Source: Bacteroidales bacterium
Lineage (GTDB): Bacteria; Bacteroidota; Bacteroidia; Bacteroidales; UBA932
Direction: 5' to 3'
NCBI GenBank assembly: GCA_024398125.1
Contig: JAKSJO010000010.1
Span: 1-64,000 of the forward strand
DNA: 64,000 nt
A program made the position numbers and the translations under genes. The notes under the pieces were generated by a model, which was not told the origin of the DNA, did no database searches, and worked only from the letters and a program-made list of their open reading frames with translations. This document shows positions 1-8,025 of the stretch, one piece after another (within the stretch, counting starts at the first letter, position 1; each line of letters begins with the position of its first letter).

Positions 1-20
1 GGCCGCAAGGTCAGACAAGT

Positions 21-81
21 AAACATATCTTTTGGTAAAAAACGGAAAAACTTTCGGTTACGTTTTTAGAAAGATATGTTT
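21..81. repeat. Imperfect long inverted repeat
   Basis: The 12-bp arm AAACATATCTTT at 21-32 is exactly complementary to 70-81. Inside it a second 7-bp arm (38-44) pairs with 61-67, so the segment could fold into one long interrupted hairpin followed by a short T-run. No coding frame is visible in the first 274 bases. It could be a terminator of a gene lying left of the window or the end of a mobile element. Confidence 0.5.
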
Positions 82-200
82 TTTACCTTTCATAAATGTT
101 TTTACGTCGAATTCAAGACTAATTATTTATACATCAGCAGTATAATTGCCTAATAATCCATATGTTGAAGATTCTTGGCTTTTGATGTAAAGCATATAAT

Positions 201-236
201 AATCCCGGTCGCCAACGCTCGTTGAGGACCGGGATT
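201..236 (-). terminator. Hairpin terminator downstream of the epimerase operon
   Basis: AATCCCGGTC at 201-210 pairs perfectly with 227-236, and the loop itself contains a small CAAC/GTTG stem. On the minus strand it lies about 40 nt after the stop of the aldose-epimerase-like gene and is followed by an AT-rich stretch rather than a clean T-run. It is the likely end of the four-gene operon. Confidence 0.55.
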
Positions 237-247
237 GTTCTTTGGCT

Positions 248-275
248 GGTGCAAGTGGGCTGACCCTTGATCCAC
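248..275 (-). repeat. Short palindromic repeat, copy 1 (REP-like)
   Basis: A GC-rich imperfect palindrome with the core GGGCTGACCC sits immediately after the stop codon of the minus-strand gene at 275. A close relative with the same core and the same GGTGCA flank lies at 26606-26630, again right behind a minus-strand stop codon. Confidence 0.45.
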
Positions 276-1159
276 TAGAGGATTGCGATGTCGTAGGAAA
301 CGGCGAAGGTGTCGCCGGCAGGGAGGTGCTGCATCCAGTCTTTGTCCTTGTACTCGCCGGAGTAGCGGACGCGGTCGCAGCGGCCATACCATGGCTCGAT
401 GCATACGAATGGCGACAGCATGTCCTTGCGAGGGGCCCAGAGGCCGAACAGAGGAGCTGCAAAGCGGACGCTCAGGTACGCGTTGCCCTTGGGGTCCAGA
501 AGTTCGACTTCGTCAGCCTGGGAGTTCTCGATCACCAGGGCGTCATGGTTGAAAGTGTCGGGGCGTATGTCAATGCGTCCGTCGCTGATTTCCATGACAT
601 TCTTGCCTTCGGTAAGACATCCTTTTTCTCCAAGTACCGACCTGTCGATCCTGCCTACAGGCTTGCCGTCAAGCTTGAGACGGAAGGCTCCACCGGCAGT
701 CATGTCTTCGTTACGAAGCAGGAATGCAGGATGGGCGCCGATCTGGAAATGAATCTCGCCATCGCTTGGATTGATGACCTTCCATACTACCTTGACGGTC
801 TTGCCGGAAAGCTCATATCCGATCACCAGACGGAAGTCGTAAGGGTAGAGCTTATGACTCTCCTCGGAAGATGTGAGTTCGAAGAATGCCGACTGGTCGT
901 CCTTAGACAGGAGGTTGAACTCCATGTCGCGTGCGAAACCGTGCTGACCGAGCCTGAACTCCTTGCCGCACTCGCGATATACACCCTCCCATACGCTTCC
1001 CACGATGGGGAAGAGTACGGGTGAGTGACGTTTCCAATATTCAGGATCTGCGTTCCAGAGCATCTGGCGTCCGCTCTCGAGGTTGATGAGCGAAGTCATT
1101 TCGGCGCCATGGGATGAGATCCTGGCTTGAATAAGATTGTTCTGAAGGGTAACCTCCAT
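275..1159 (-). CDS. Aldose 1-epimerase family protein (LacX-like)
   Basis: 294 aa, no signal peptide, so cytoplasmic. The N-terminal pattern GAEMTSL followed by LWNADPEYW and PVLFPIVG, and the later GAHPAF segment, are typical of the LacX branch of galactose-mutarotase-like proteins (beta-supersandwich fold). The family interconverts anomers of aldoses or sugar phosphates; the real substrate cannot be read from sequence. It is the last gene of a minus-strand operon, starting 5 bp after the stop of the M16 peptidase. Confidence 0.8.
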   Translation of the reverse strand: MEVTLQNNLIQARISSHGAEMTSLINLESGRQMLWNADPEYWKRHSPVLFPIVGSVWEGVYRECGKEFRLGQHGFARDMEFNLLSKDDQSAFFELTSSEESHKLYPYDFRLVIGYELSGKTVKVVWKVINPSDGEIHFQIGAHPAFLLRNEDMTAGGAFRLKLDGKPVGRIDRSVLGEKGCLTEGKNVMEISDGRIDIRPDTFNHDALVIENSQADEVELLDPKGNAYLSVRFAAPLFGLWAPRKDMLSPFVCIEPWYGRCDRVRYSGEYKDKDWMQHLPAGDTFAVSYDIAIL

Positions 1160-1164
1160 GGGAA

Positions 1165-3945
1165 TTATTCGTTCTTGAGCACCTTTGCGCCAGGGACGTT
1201 CTTGAGCTGGGTGGCAGCGTCACCTACAACAACGATGATCATGTTGTCAACATTGAGATACTTCTCGGAGAGAGCCTTGAATTCATCAATGGTGAATGCC
1301 TTTACAACGGCCTCCTCCTTGGTGATGTAGTCATCGCTGAGCTTGTAGTTTCTGATGCTGCTGAGCAGGCTTACGAGGCTGGAAGTGGTCTCGAACTTCG
1401 ATGCGTTGGCTCTGAGCATTGAAGCCTTGACGCCGTCAAGCTTCTCCTGGGTGAACTCTGGACCGAAGGTCTTGAAGATCTCCTTGAAGAGGGCGAGAGA
1501 CTCCTTGGTTGAGCTGCCCTGTACGCTTGAGGCTGCCGAGAAGACACCGTAGTCGAGAGTTGCCGAGAATGATGAGCTTGCACCGTAGGTGTAGCCTCTC
1601 TGGAGACGGAGAACCTCGAAGAGACGGCCGGCTGAACCGCGGCCGAGCTTTTCGTTGACGATGTCAAGCTTGTGATAGTCGGCATTGTCGATGGTCATAC
1701 CAGGTCCGATGATGTAGATGTATGACTGCTTTGAGCCAGGGAAGTCGATGAAGTAGGTGCCGGCAGCTGCATGCTCGCCGACGGTGGCAGCTGGAACGGC
1801 TACATCCTCGCCCTGCCATCCCTCGAGAGCTGCGAGAGTCTGCTTGAGAGTGTTGAGGTCGATGTCACCTGCAACGTCGATGCTGGTGTTCTTTGGAGTG
1901 AGGGTCTTGTAATAAGCCTTCACGTCGTCCATAGTGATTGCGTCGATGTCAGCTTCGGTAGGGAAAGCAGTATAGATGCTCTCGCCGAGCCAGAGCTTCA
2001 TGGCAGCTCTCTGACCGATGGTGGTGATGCTGGTCTTTGCTCTTGAGATGTTTGACTTTGCATTCTTTGTGGCACGGTCGAATGCCTCCTCGTCGAACTT
2101 AGGCATGGTGATCATCTCGTTGACGATCTCCATTACTGCAGGGAGGTTCTTTGAGAGCGAGCTTACGCTGATGGTTGTGTTCTTGGTGCCGCTGCTGATG
2201 CGGGCGCTTGCACCGAGCTTCTTGAGTGCCTGCTCGAGCTCTACGGCTGTGTGAGCTGAGGTTCCCTCGTTCATCATGCTTGCATTGATAGAAGAGGTAC
2301 CGTTCTTGCCGGCTGGGTCAAGAAGTGAACCGCCATCGATGCTGATGTTGAGGGTTACCATAGGAATCTCGTTCTGGGTGATTCCGGCAACCTTGATTCC
2401 GTTTGCGAGAGTTGTTCTCCAAATGGTAGGGATGTTGGTCTGTGGAGTGTTGGCCATGTAGTCAGGCTCGACGCTGCGGTCGATCTTCGATGGAGTGCGC
2501 TCGTAGTCATCGTCGATGACAGCTCCTGCTGCGCTCTTCATGGTCTGCTTGCTCTGATCCTCCATGGTGAGGTTTGCAAGCTGGCTGCCCTCTACTGAAA
2601 GCTCAACCTGACCCTGTGGAACGGCAACCACTGCGATATAGTTGGCGTCCTTGACATACTTGTTGTAGACTCTGATCACGTCCTCTGCGGTAACGGCGTT
2701 GAAGTCAGCGATGTCCTCGATGAACTTGTCAGCCTTGCCGGTGAATTCCTTATTGCGTGCGAGCATCTGAGCCTTTCCGAGTACGCTTGAAAGCTGGCGG
2801 TATGCTGAAGTCTCGTTCTCAGCCTTGAGGGTTGCGAGTTCTTCCTCGTCAACACCGTTTGCCTCGAAGTCAGCCTTTGCCTTCTCGATAGCAGCCATGA
2901 CATCATCGATGTCGACGCCTGGATATGCGGTTGCGCTGATTTCAATCATGCCGGCGCTTTCGCGGGTGTAGTTGTATGCGCTTGCGCTTGGCGCGAGCTT
3001 GGTCTCAACGATGTTCTTGTAGAGAGGAGAGTTCTTGCCGCGGCCGAAGAGGCTGCAGAATGCGTCGAGAGCTGCCTCATCCTTGTGACCTGAAGCTACA
3101 GCTGAGTAAGCGATCTCTACGCCTGGCATGCTTGCAAACTGATCCTCATAGTAGAGAACCTTGGTCTCGTCGAGGGTGACGTCCCATACTGCAGGCTTCT
3201 CTACAGGATGGCTTGGGATCTCGGCGAAATACTTGTCGATGAGGGCCTTTGCCTCGGCGATGTCGAAGTCACCGGCGATACAGAGGGTCGCGTTTGAAGG
3301 CACATAGTAGGTACCGTAGAACTCCTTTACATCCTCGATGGTGGCTGACTTGATGTCCTCGAACTCACCGATGACGGTCCAGCTGTAAGGGTGTCTCTTA
3401 GGGAAGAAGTTCTTGCACATTACGTCATCCATCATACCGTAGGCGTTGTTTACCTCGGTCTGGCGCTTCTCGTTGCAGATTACATCGATCTCGCGCTCGA
3501 GACCGCTCTGGGTAACGGTGTTGATGAAGTAGCCCATACGGTCAGACTCCATCCAGAGAATCTTCTCGAGGGCATTGCGAGGTACACACTCGTAGTAAAC
3601 GGTGTAGTCGTTGGAGGTGCCGCCGTTGAAGGTACCGCCCATGTCGGCGATCTTGTTGAAGAAGGCGTTGCGTGGGAGGTTCTCAGAGCGCTGAAAAAGC
3701 ATGTGCTCGAAGAAGTGTGCGAAACCGGTCTTGCCTTCCTTCTCGCGTGCGCTTCCGACGTGGAATGCAATTGCCTGTGCGACGATAGGGTCACTGTGGT
3801 CCTCGTGGAGGATGACTTTGAGGCCGTTGTCGAGGGTGTACTCCTCATAGTCGATGTGCATCTGAGCAGGCTTCTCGCTCTTGCAGCTTGAAACTGCAAC
3901 GAGGGCTGCTGCAAGTGCAGCGATCATAAATACTGTTTTTTTCAT
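1165..3945 (-). CDS. M16 family zinc metallopeptidase, two-domain lipoprotein
   Basis: 926 aa with a lipoprotein signal (cleavage before Cys21 in VAVSSC), so an envelope protein. The inverted zinc motif HFFEH is at residues 77-81, with the probable third ligand Glu in CNEKRQ near residue 159. The length fits a pitrilysin-type protein with an active N-terminal half and a second, inactive M16 half from about residue 500. Such enzymes degrade oligopeptides in a closed chamber. The start lies 20 bp after the stop of the ABC ATPase gene and the two are probably co-transcribed. Confidence 0.9.
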   Translation of the reverse strand: MKKTVFMIAALAAALVAVSSCKSEKPAQMHIDYEEYTLDNGLKVILHEDHSDPIVAQAIAFHVGSAREKEGKTGFAHFFEHMLFQRSENLPRNAFFNKIADMGGTFNGGTSNDYTVYYECVPRNALEKILWMESDRMGYFINTVTQSGLEREIDVICNEKRQTEVNNAYGMMDDVMCKNFFPKRHPYSWTVIGEFEDIKSATIEDVKEFYGTYYVPSNATLCIAGDFDIAEAKALIDKYFAEIPSHPVEKPAVWDVTLDETKVLYYEDQFASMPGVEIAYSAVASGHKDEAALDAFCSLFGRGKNSPLYKNIVETKLAPSASAYNYTRESAGMIEISATAYPGVDIDDVMAAIEKAKADFEANGVDEEELATLKAENETSAYRQLSSVLGKAQMLARNKEFTGKADKFIEDIADFNAVTAEDVIRVYNKYVKDANYIAVVAVPQGQVELSVEGSQLANLTMEDQSKQTMKSAAGAVIDDDYERTPSKIDRSVEPDYMANTPQTNIPTIWRTTLANGIKVAGITQNEIPMVTLNISIDGGSLLDPAGKNGTSSINASMMNEGTSAHTAVELEQALKKLGASARISSGTKNTTISVSSLSKNLPAVMEIVNEMITMPKFDEEAFDRATKNAKSNISRAKTSITTIGQRAAMKLWLGESIYTAFPTEADIDAITMDDVKAYYKTLTPKNTSIDVAGDIDLNTLKQTLAALEGWQGEDVAVPAATVGEHAAAGTYFIDFPGSKQSYIYIIGPGMTIDNADYHKLDIVNEKLGRGSAGRLFEVLRLQRGYTYGASSSFSATLDYGVFSAASSVQGSSTKESLALFKEIFKTFGPEFTQEKLDGVKASMLRANASKFETTSSLVSLLSSIRNYKLSDDYITKEEAVVKAFTIDEFKALSEKYLNVDNMIIVVVGDAATQLKNVPGAKVLKNE

Positions 3946-3965
3946 ATTGATTGATGTGTGAATTG

Positions 3966-5420
3966 TCAGTCGTTGATTGTGTTGAGGTCCATTGTCTTGT
4001 CTATGATGGACGGGAGTGTGTCGTTGAAATGCGTCACGAAGAGCAGGGTCTTGCCCGGACGTGAGCAGAAATCCTCGATGATGCCCTTGGCGCGGACGAT
4101 TGCTTTGCGGTCCAGCCCCTGGAAAGGCTCATCCAGAACCAGCAGCTCGGGATCCTTGACGAAGGCTCGGATAAGGAGAATTAATCTCTGTTCTCCGCTG
4201 GACAGGGTCATGTAGTTGCGCTCGGCAAGGTTTTCAGCCCCGAACGCCCTCATCCAGGTCATGCATATCTCGCGGCTGTCCTCAGGCACCCTGTAGACCT
4301 CGCCTATGGTGTCCTTCAGTCCGGATGCGACCATTGCCAGCGCGCTGCTGCGGACATTGATCGAGCTGTGCATCTCCGAAGACAGATATCCGATGCGTTT
4401 CTTGATGTCCCAGATGCTCTCGCCCGTGCCGCGCTTGCGGTCGAACAGGGTTATGTCCATAGAGTATGCGCTTGGGTTGTCGGCGCAGACCAGACTTAGA
4501 AGAGTACTCTTTCCGCTGCCGTTCCTGCCGAACACTCGCCATGCGTCGCCCTTGCGGACAATCCAGTCCAGCGACTTGAAAATGACACGCTCGCCGTATG
4601 CCACATGGATATTCTTAAGTTCAGCGACATTGTCGTATGGCGGGTTGGCGTCAGTCGTGCCGGGGATGCATGGCTTCTCGGAGGCTGTACCTTCCAGCCT
4701 TGCGGCCTCAGGAGCAGTGAAAGCTTCTTCGCGGCAGTACTTGCGCGACACCTTCATCTCCTCGAGGAAATAAACGTGCGAAATCACCTTCGGCAGGTCG
4801 GCCAGGGATGTCGCGGTCATGAGATAGCATACGCCAAGCTTCGCGGATGTGATTTCCATCATTTCGTTGATGAGGTCGCGTGTGCCTGGGTCCAGTCCCA
4901 TGAACGGATTCTCGAGGATCAGCATCTGCGGCCTGTCCATGAGCGCCTTGCAGAAATGATAGCGGCGGAGCTCTCCGCTGGACAGGGTGATTATAGGCTT
5001 TTCGAGAAGAGGTGCTATGCCGAGAAGCTCGTAGAGCTCGCTGCAGTATGCAGGGTCGCGTGCGGGCTCTCCCGGTATGGTCTTCTCCAGCAGCTCGCGG
5101 ACATGCGGAGCGGCATCGCGCTCGAAAGCCTGCCAGCGCTGCTGATGGTAGTATGGGACCTCGGTAGTGCTGTATGCTCCGTTGAAGCTGATGGTCTTGA
5201 TAGAGTGGTAGCCGCTTTTTCTGAAACGGTTCTCCATTGTTCCCTCGCGTAGATACCATCCTCCTGCGATGAGTCCTGCGAGCGTGCTCTTGCCGCTGCC
5301 GTTCAAACCTACGAGGGCGATATGCTCGCCCTCGCAAAGTTCAAAGTCTATCGGTGCAGCCATCCTTCTGAGCGGGTTCGAAACCACGGCTCCGGACAGC
5401 TTGATTAGAGTTTCTGACAT
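3966..5420 (-). CDS. Double ABC ATPase, ModF/PhrA-like
   Basis: 484 aa with two nucleotide-binding domains and no membrane segment. Walker A motifs are GLNGSGKST (about residues 37-45) and GRNGSGKST; signatures are LSSGELRR and LSSGEQRL. The second domain has a normal Walker B (LLVLDEPF). In the first it reads LILENPF, so the Walker B Asp is Glu and the catalytic Glu is Asn; this site probably binds but does not hydrolyse ATP. Layout resembles the ModF/photorepair family, whose role is poorly known. It follows the S9 peptidase stop by 3 bp. Confidence 0.8.
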   Translation of the reverse strand: MSETLIKLSGAVVSNPLRRMAAPIDFELCEGEHIALVGLNGSGKSTLAGLIAGGWYLREGTMENRFRKSGYHSIKTISFNGAYSTTEVPYYHQQRWQAFERDAAPHVRELLEKTIPGEPARDPAYCSELYELLGIAPLLEKPIITLSSGELRRYHFCKALMDRPQMLILENPFMGLDPGTRDLINEMMEITSAKLGVCYLMTATSLADLPKVISHVYFLEEMKVSRKYCREEAFTAPEAARLEGTASEKPCIPGTTDANPPYDNVAELKNIHVAYGERVIFKSLDWIVRKGDAWRVFGRNGSGKSTLLSLVCADNPSAYSMDITLFDRKRGTGESIWDIKKRIGYLSSEMHSSINVRSSALAMVASGLKDTIGEVYRVPEDSREICMTWMRAFGAENLAERNYMTLSSGEQRLILLIRAFVKDPELLVLDEPFQGLDRKAIVRAKGIIEDFCSRPGKTLLFVTHFNDTLPSIIDKTMDLNTIND

Positions 5421-5423
5421 AGA

Positions 5424-7877
5424 TTAGAGGCTCTTCTCCGGGTAGAGTGCATTCCACCAGGTAGGATCGTCCTGGAGATACTTTGCAAACCATGCCCAGA
5501 TGGTGTTCTGCCACTCGAGGCGCTTGTTGTACTCGAGGATATGGTGGTTCTGGTCCTTCACTGCCACGAATGCAGTCTCCTTTCCGAGGAGCTTGAGGGC
5601 TGTGAACATCTGGATCGACTCGTTGACAGGAACGTTGGTGTCGGCGTCGCCGTGTACGAACAGGATAGGGGTGTTGATCTTGTCGGCACGGTAGAGCGGG
5701 CTCTGGTCGACATAGAGGTCCTTGCGTGTCCAAGGATAGCTGTTCGCCATCGAGGTCTCGCTGTATGAGTATCCCCAGTAGCCGAATCCCCAGTAGCTGG
5801 TGTGGTCGCTGATACCTGCGTGCGAGATTGCGGTTGCGAAGAAGTCGGTGAGGGTAGGGATGTACTGTGACATGAATCCGCCGTATGACGCGCCGATGAT
5901 GCCGACCTTCTTCTCGTTTACGAACGAGTGCTCCTTGCAGAACTGCTGAGCACCCTCGATGATGTCCTCTGCAGGACCCTGGCCGGCTGTGTTGACATGT
6001 CTTGCCGACCATTCCTGGCCGTTTCCTGTAGCACCGCTAGGAACTGCGACGATGTATACGACATAGCCGAGCGCAGCGTATGCGTGGTGTGGATAGCGGC
6101 TCTCGAAGTTGCGGCTGGTAGGGCTGCATCCGCCGTAGTAGTTGACGATCATAGGGTACTTCTTCGAAGCGTCGAAGTGAGGTGGAAGGTAGTAGCGGCC
6201 ATAGACGGTCTCGCCCTTCGAGTTCTTGAAATTCCACTCATGGCACTCGCCGAGAACGACGTCCTTGAGGATTTCAGCGCTGAGGTCCTCGCTGAGGGTG
6301 GTCTTCTTTGACTTGAGGTCAACGGTGTAGAGGCGGTCTGAGTTCATTGCTCCCTGGCCGTAGTATGCCATTACCGGAGCATTGGCAGCGAGTGAGAAAC
6401 GGTTCACGAGGTCCTCCTTGGTGTCGAGCTGCTCGATCTTGCCGTTCTTTGGATTCATCTTGTACAGGCTGTAGTAGTCGCGGTTCTCTGCGGTGAAGTA
6501 GATCTGGCCGTCTGCCTTGCTCCATACCACTGACTGGACATTAGGGTCGAAGTTCTTGGTCAGAGGGCTGATCTTCTTGCTTGAGAGGTCCATGAGGTAG
6601 AGCTCAGTCTCGGTAAGGCTTGGGGTCTGGCCAGGCTTTACGTTCATGCCGACGCGGTTGAATGCCTCAGGCGAGCCGCTGAGAAGAATCTGCTTGCCGT
6701 CAGGTGAGAACATTGCGCGGCTCATGAATCCGTCTTCCTCTACGAGGGTCTCTGCCGTGAGGGTCTCGAGGTTGAGGAGGTAGAGCGAGCCTACAGTGGT
6801 AGGACGTGCTGTGAGGCGCTCCTTGCTGACGCGGAGAAGGGCCGTCTTGCCGTCAGCGGTGACATCTGAGATGTATGCGTCGTGGTAGCCGTAGGTGAGA
6901 CGCTGCATGACGCCTGTCTTGAGGTCATACTTTGCGGAGTATGAACGGCTTCTCCAGCCTGGCTGGCGGTCGTCCGGTGTGAGGATCTGGTAGATCTCAG
7001 GCTTCTCGGCAGGGCCGTCCTCGCTGAATGTGTAGATGAGGAAATCCTCGCTTGGAGCGATCTGGAAGCGGCCGTCAGGAACGTTGGCTGCAAGAACTTC
7101 CTCTGCGCCGGTGGCAGGATCCACGACCATGAGGTCGGTGCCCTCGACACCTCTGCGTGAGTACCAGTACTTGTTCGACTTAGGCATCCATGAAGCTCTC
7201 TCGGGTCTCTGTGATACGACCTTTCCGGTGGCGATCTCCTTGATCTTGCTTGCCGAGCTGGTTCTTCCGCCCTCGAAGGTTGTGGTGTATGATACGATCA
7301 TGTACTTTCCGTCAGGGGATACCTCCACGCCTGCGAAACGGGTTCCGAGGAGTACGTCCTTCATGCCGTAGAGGTGCTTGCCGCCCTCGCAGAGCGAGAT
7401 CTTTCCTTCGTCGGAAGTCTCGAGAGTCACGTTGAGGCTTTCCTTTCTGCCGGCCTTTGAGAGATACTTGATCTCAACCTCGTGGGTCGCAGGGTCGAGC
7501 TTGAGCTGTCCTGCGGCAGGCTTGCCGTCAACGAAAACCTTATAGTCGCTGAGACCCTCGACCTTGAGGGTCGCGGTGGCATAGCCGCTGTTCTGGAAAG
7601 TGAATGCCGCCCAGCTGAGGGCGTAGTCTGCATCTGTCTGGGGAAGTGCGTTGCCAGAAACGGTGTTTCCCTGCTTGAGGCCTTCCTTTGAAAGCTGAGA
7701 CTCGAGCACCGACTTGCCGTCGAATGCCTTCGAGTTCACGTTCACTTCGTCGACCATGTAAGGCTTCATCACCGGATACGGTCCGGCGTGGCGGAAGGAG
7801 TCGACCTTGATGCTCTCCGCAGAGAGACTTGCGCTGCCGAGCAGGCAGATCGCCATGATAAGAATGTTCTTTTTCAT
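5424..7877 (-). CDS. S9 family prolyl oligopeptidase-like peptidase, secreted
   Basis: 817 aa from the ATG at 7877, chosen because it begins a clear signal peptide (MKKNILIMAICLLGSASLSA); a longer frame upstream would run through the promoter. An N-terminal beta-propeller region is followed by an alpha/beta-hydrolase domain with nucleophile Ser about 664 in GASYGG, Asp about 746 in HGDADTNVP and His about 779 in DQNHH. It is expected to act in the periplasm on proline-containing or other short peptides. It is the first gene of the minus operon S9, ABC ATPase, M16, epimerase, suggesting a peptide-degradation role. Confidence 0.88.
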   Translation of the reverse strand: MKKNILIMAICLLGSASLSAESIKVDSFRHAGPYPVMKPYMVDEVNVNSKAFDGKSVLESQLSKEGLKQGNTVSGNALPQTDADYALSWAAFTFQNSGYATATLKVEGLSDYKVFVDGKPAAGQLKLDPATHEVEIKYLSKAGRKESLNVTLETSDEGKISLCEGGKHLYGMKDVLLGTRFAGVEVSPDGKYMIVSYTTTFEGGRTSSASKIKEIATGKVVSQRPERASWMPKSNKYWYSRRGVEGTDLMVVDPATGAEEVLAANVPDGRFQIAPSEDFLIYTFSEDGPAEKPEIYQILTPDDRQPGWRSRSYSAKYDLKTGVMQRLTYGYHDAYISDVTADGKTALLRVSKERLTARPTTVGSLYLLNLETLTAETLVEEDGFMSRAMFSPDGKQILLSGSPEAFNRVGMNVKPGQTPSLTETELYLMDLSSKKISPLTKNFDPNVQSVVWSKADGQIYFTAENRDYYSLYKMNPKNGKIEQLDTKEDLVNRFSLAANAPVMAYYGQGAMNSDRLYTVDLKSKKTTLSEDLSAEILKDVVLGECHEWNFKNSKGETVYGRYYLPPHFDASKKYPMIVNYYGGCSPTSRNFESRYPHHAYAALGYVVYIVAVPSGATGNGQEWSARHVNTAGQGPAEDIIEGAQQFCKEHSFVNEKKVGIIGASYGGFMSQYIPTLTDFFATAISHAGISDHTSYWGFGYWGYSYSETSMANSYPWTRKDLYVDQSPLYRADKINTPILFVHGDADTNVPVNESIQMFTALKLLGKETAFVAVKDQNHHILEYNKRLEWQNTIWAWFAKYLQDDPTWWNALYPEKSL

Positions 7878-7929
7878 CGTTTGGGGATTATCTGCTAAGT
7901 GCCTCGTATAAACGGAGGCCTTGCCGTTC

Positions 7930-7947
7930 TTGTTTGTAAACAAACAA
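7930..7947. promoter_or_regulatory. Perfect palindrome, candidate operator
   Basis: TTGTTTGTAAACAAACAA is an 8-bp perfect inverted repeat around an AA centre. It lies between the divergent S9 and GH67 genes, overlapping the -33 element of the GH67 promoter and the end of the S9 -7 box. This is the position expected for a regulator binding site controlling both operons. Confidence 0.55.
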
Positions 7948-7964
7948 AGGTAACCATAATTTCG
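7933..7964 (+). promoter_or_regulatory. Promoter of the hemicellulase operon
   Basis: Bacteroidota-type promoter: TTTG at 7933-7936, 20-bp spacer, TAATTTCG at 7957-7964 (7 of 8 positions of TAnnTTTG-type box if n is free, one mismatch). Predicted start near 7971, leaving about 55 nt of leader before the GH67 ATG. Confidence 0.55.
7945..7952 (-). promoter_or_regulatory. -7 box for the S9 peptidase operon
   Basis: TACCTTTG on the minus strand matches the TAnnTTTG consensus exactly. Predicted start near 7938, about 60 nt before the ATG at 7877. No convincing -33 TTTG is visible. Confidence 0.5.
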
Positions 7965-8025
7965 CAATCTGCGGAAAATTGTTTACATTTACGAATCCTA
8001 ATAACCGATTAACCGATATTTTACG

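Noticed and set aside
242-1024. 260-codon open frame on the plus strand
   Set aside because: It is antisense to the aldose-epimerase-like gene, whose protein has clear family motifs; the plus-strand product has none. The same applies to other long antisense frames such as 10496-11287, 13160-14140 and 55070-55972.
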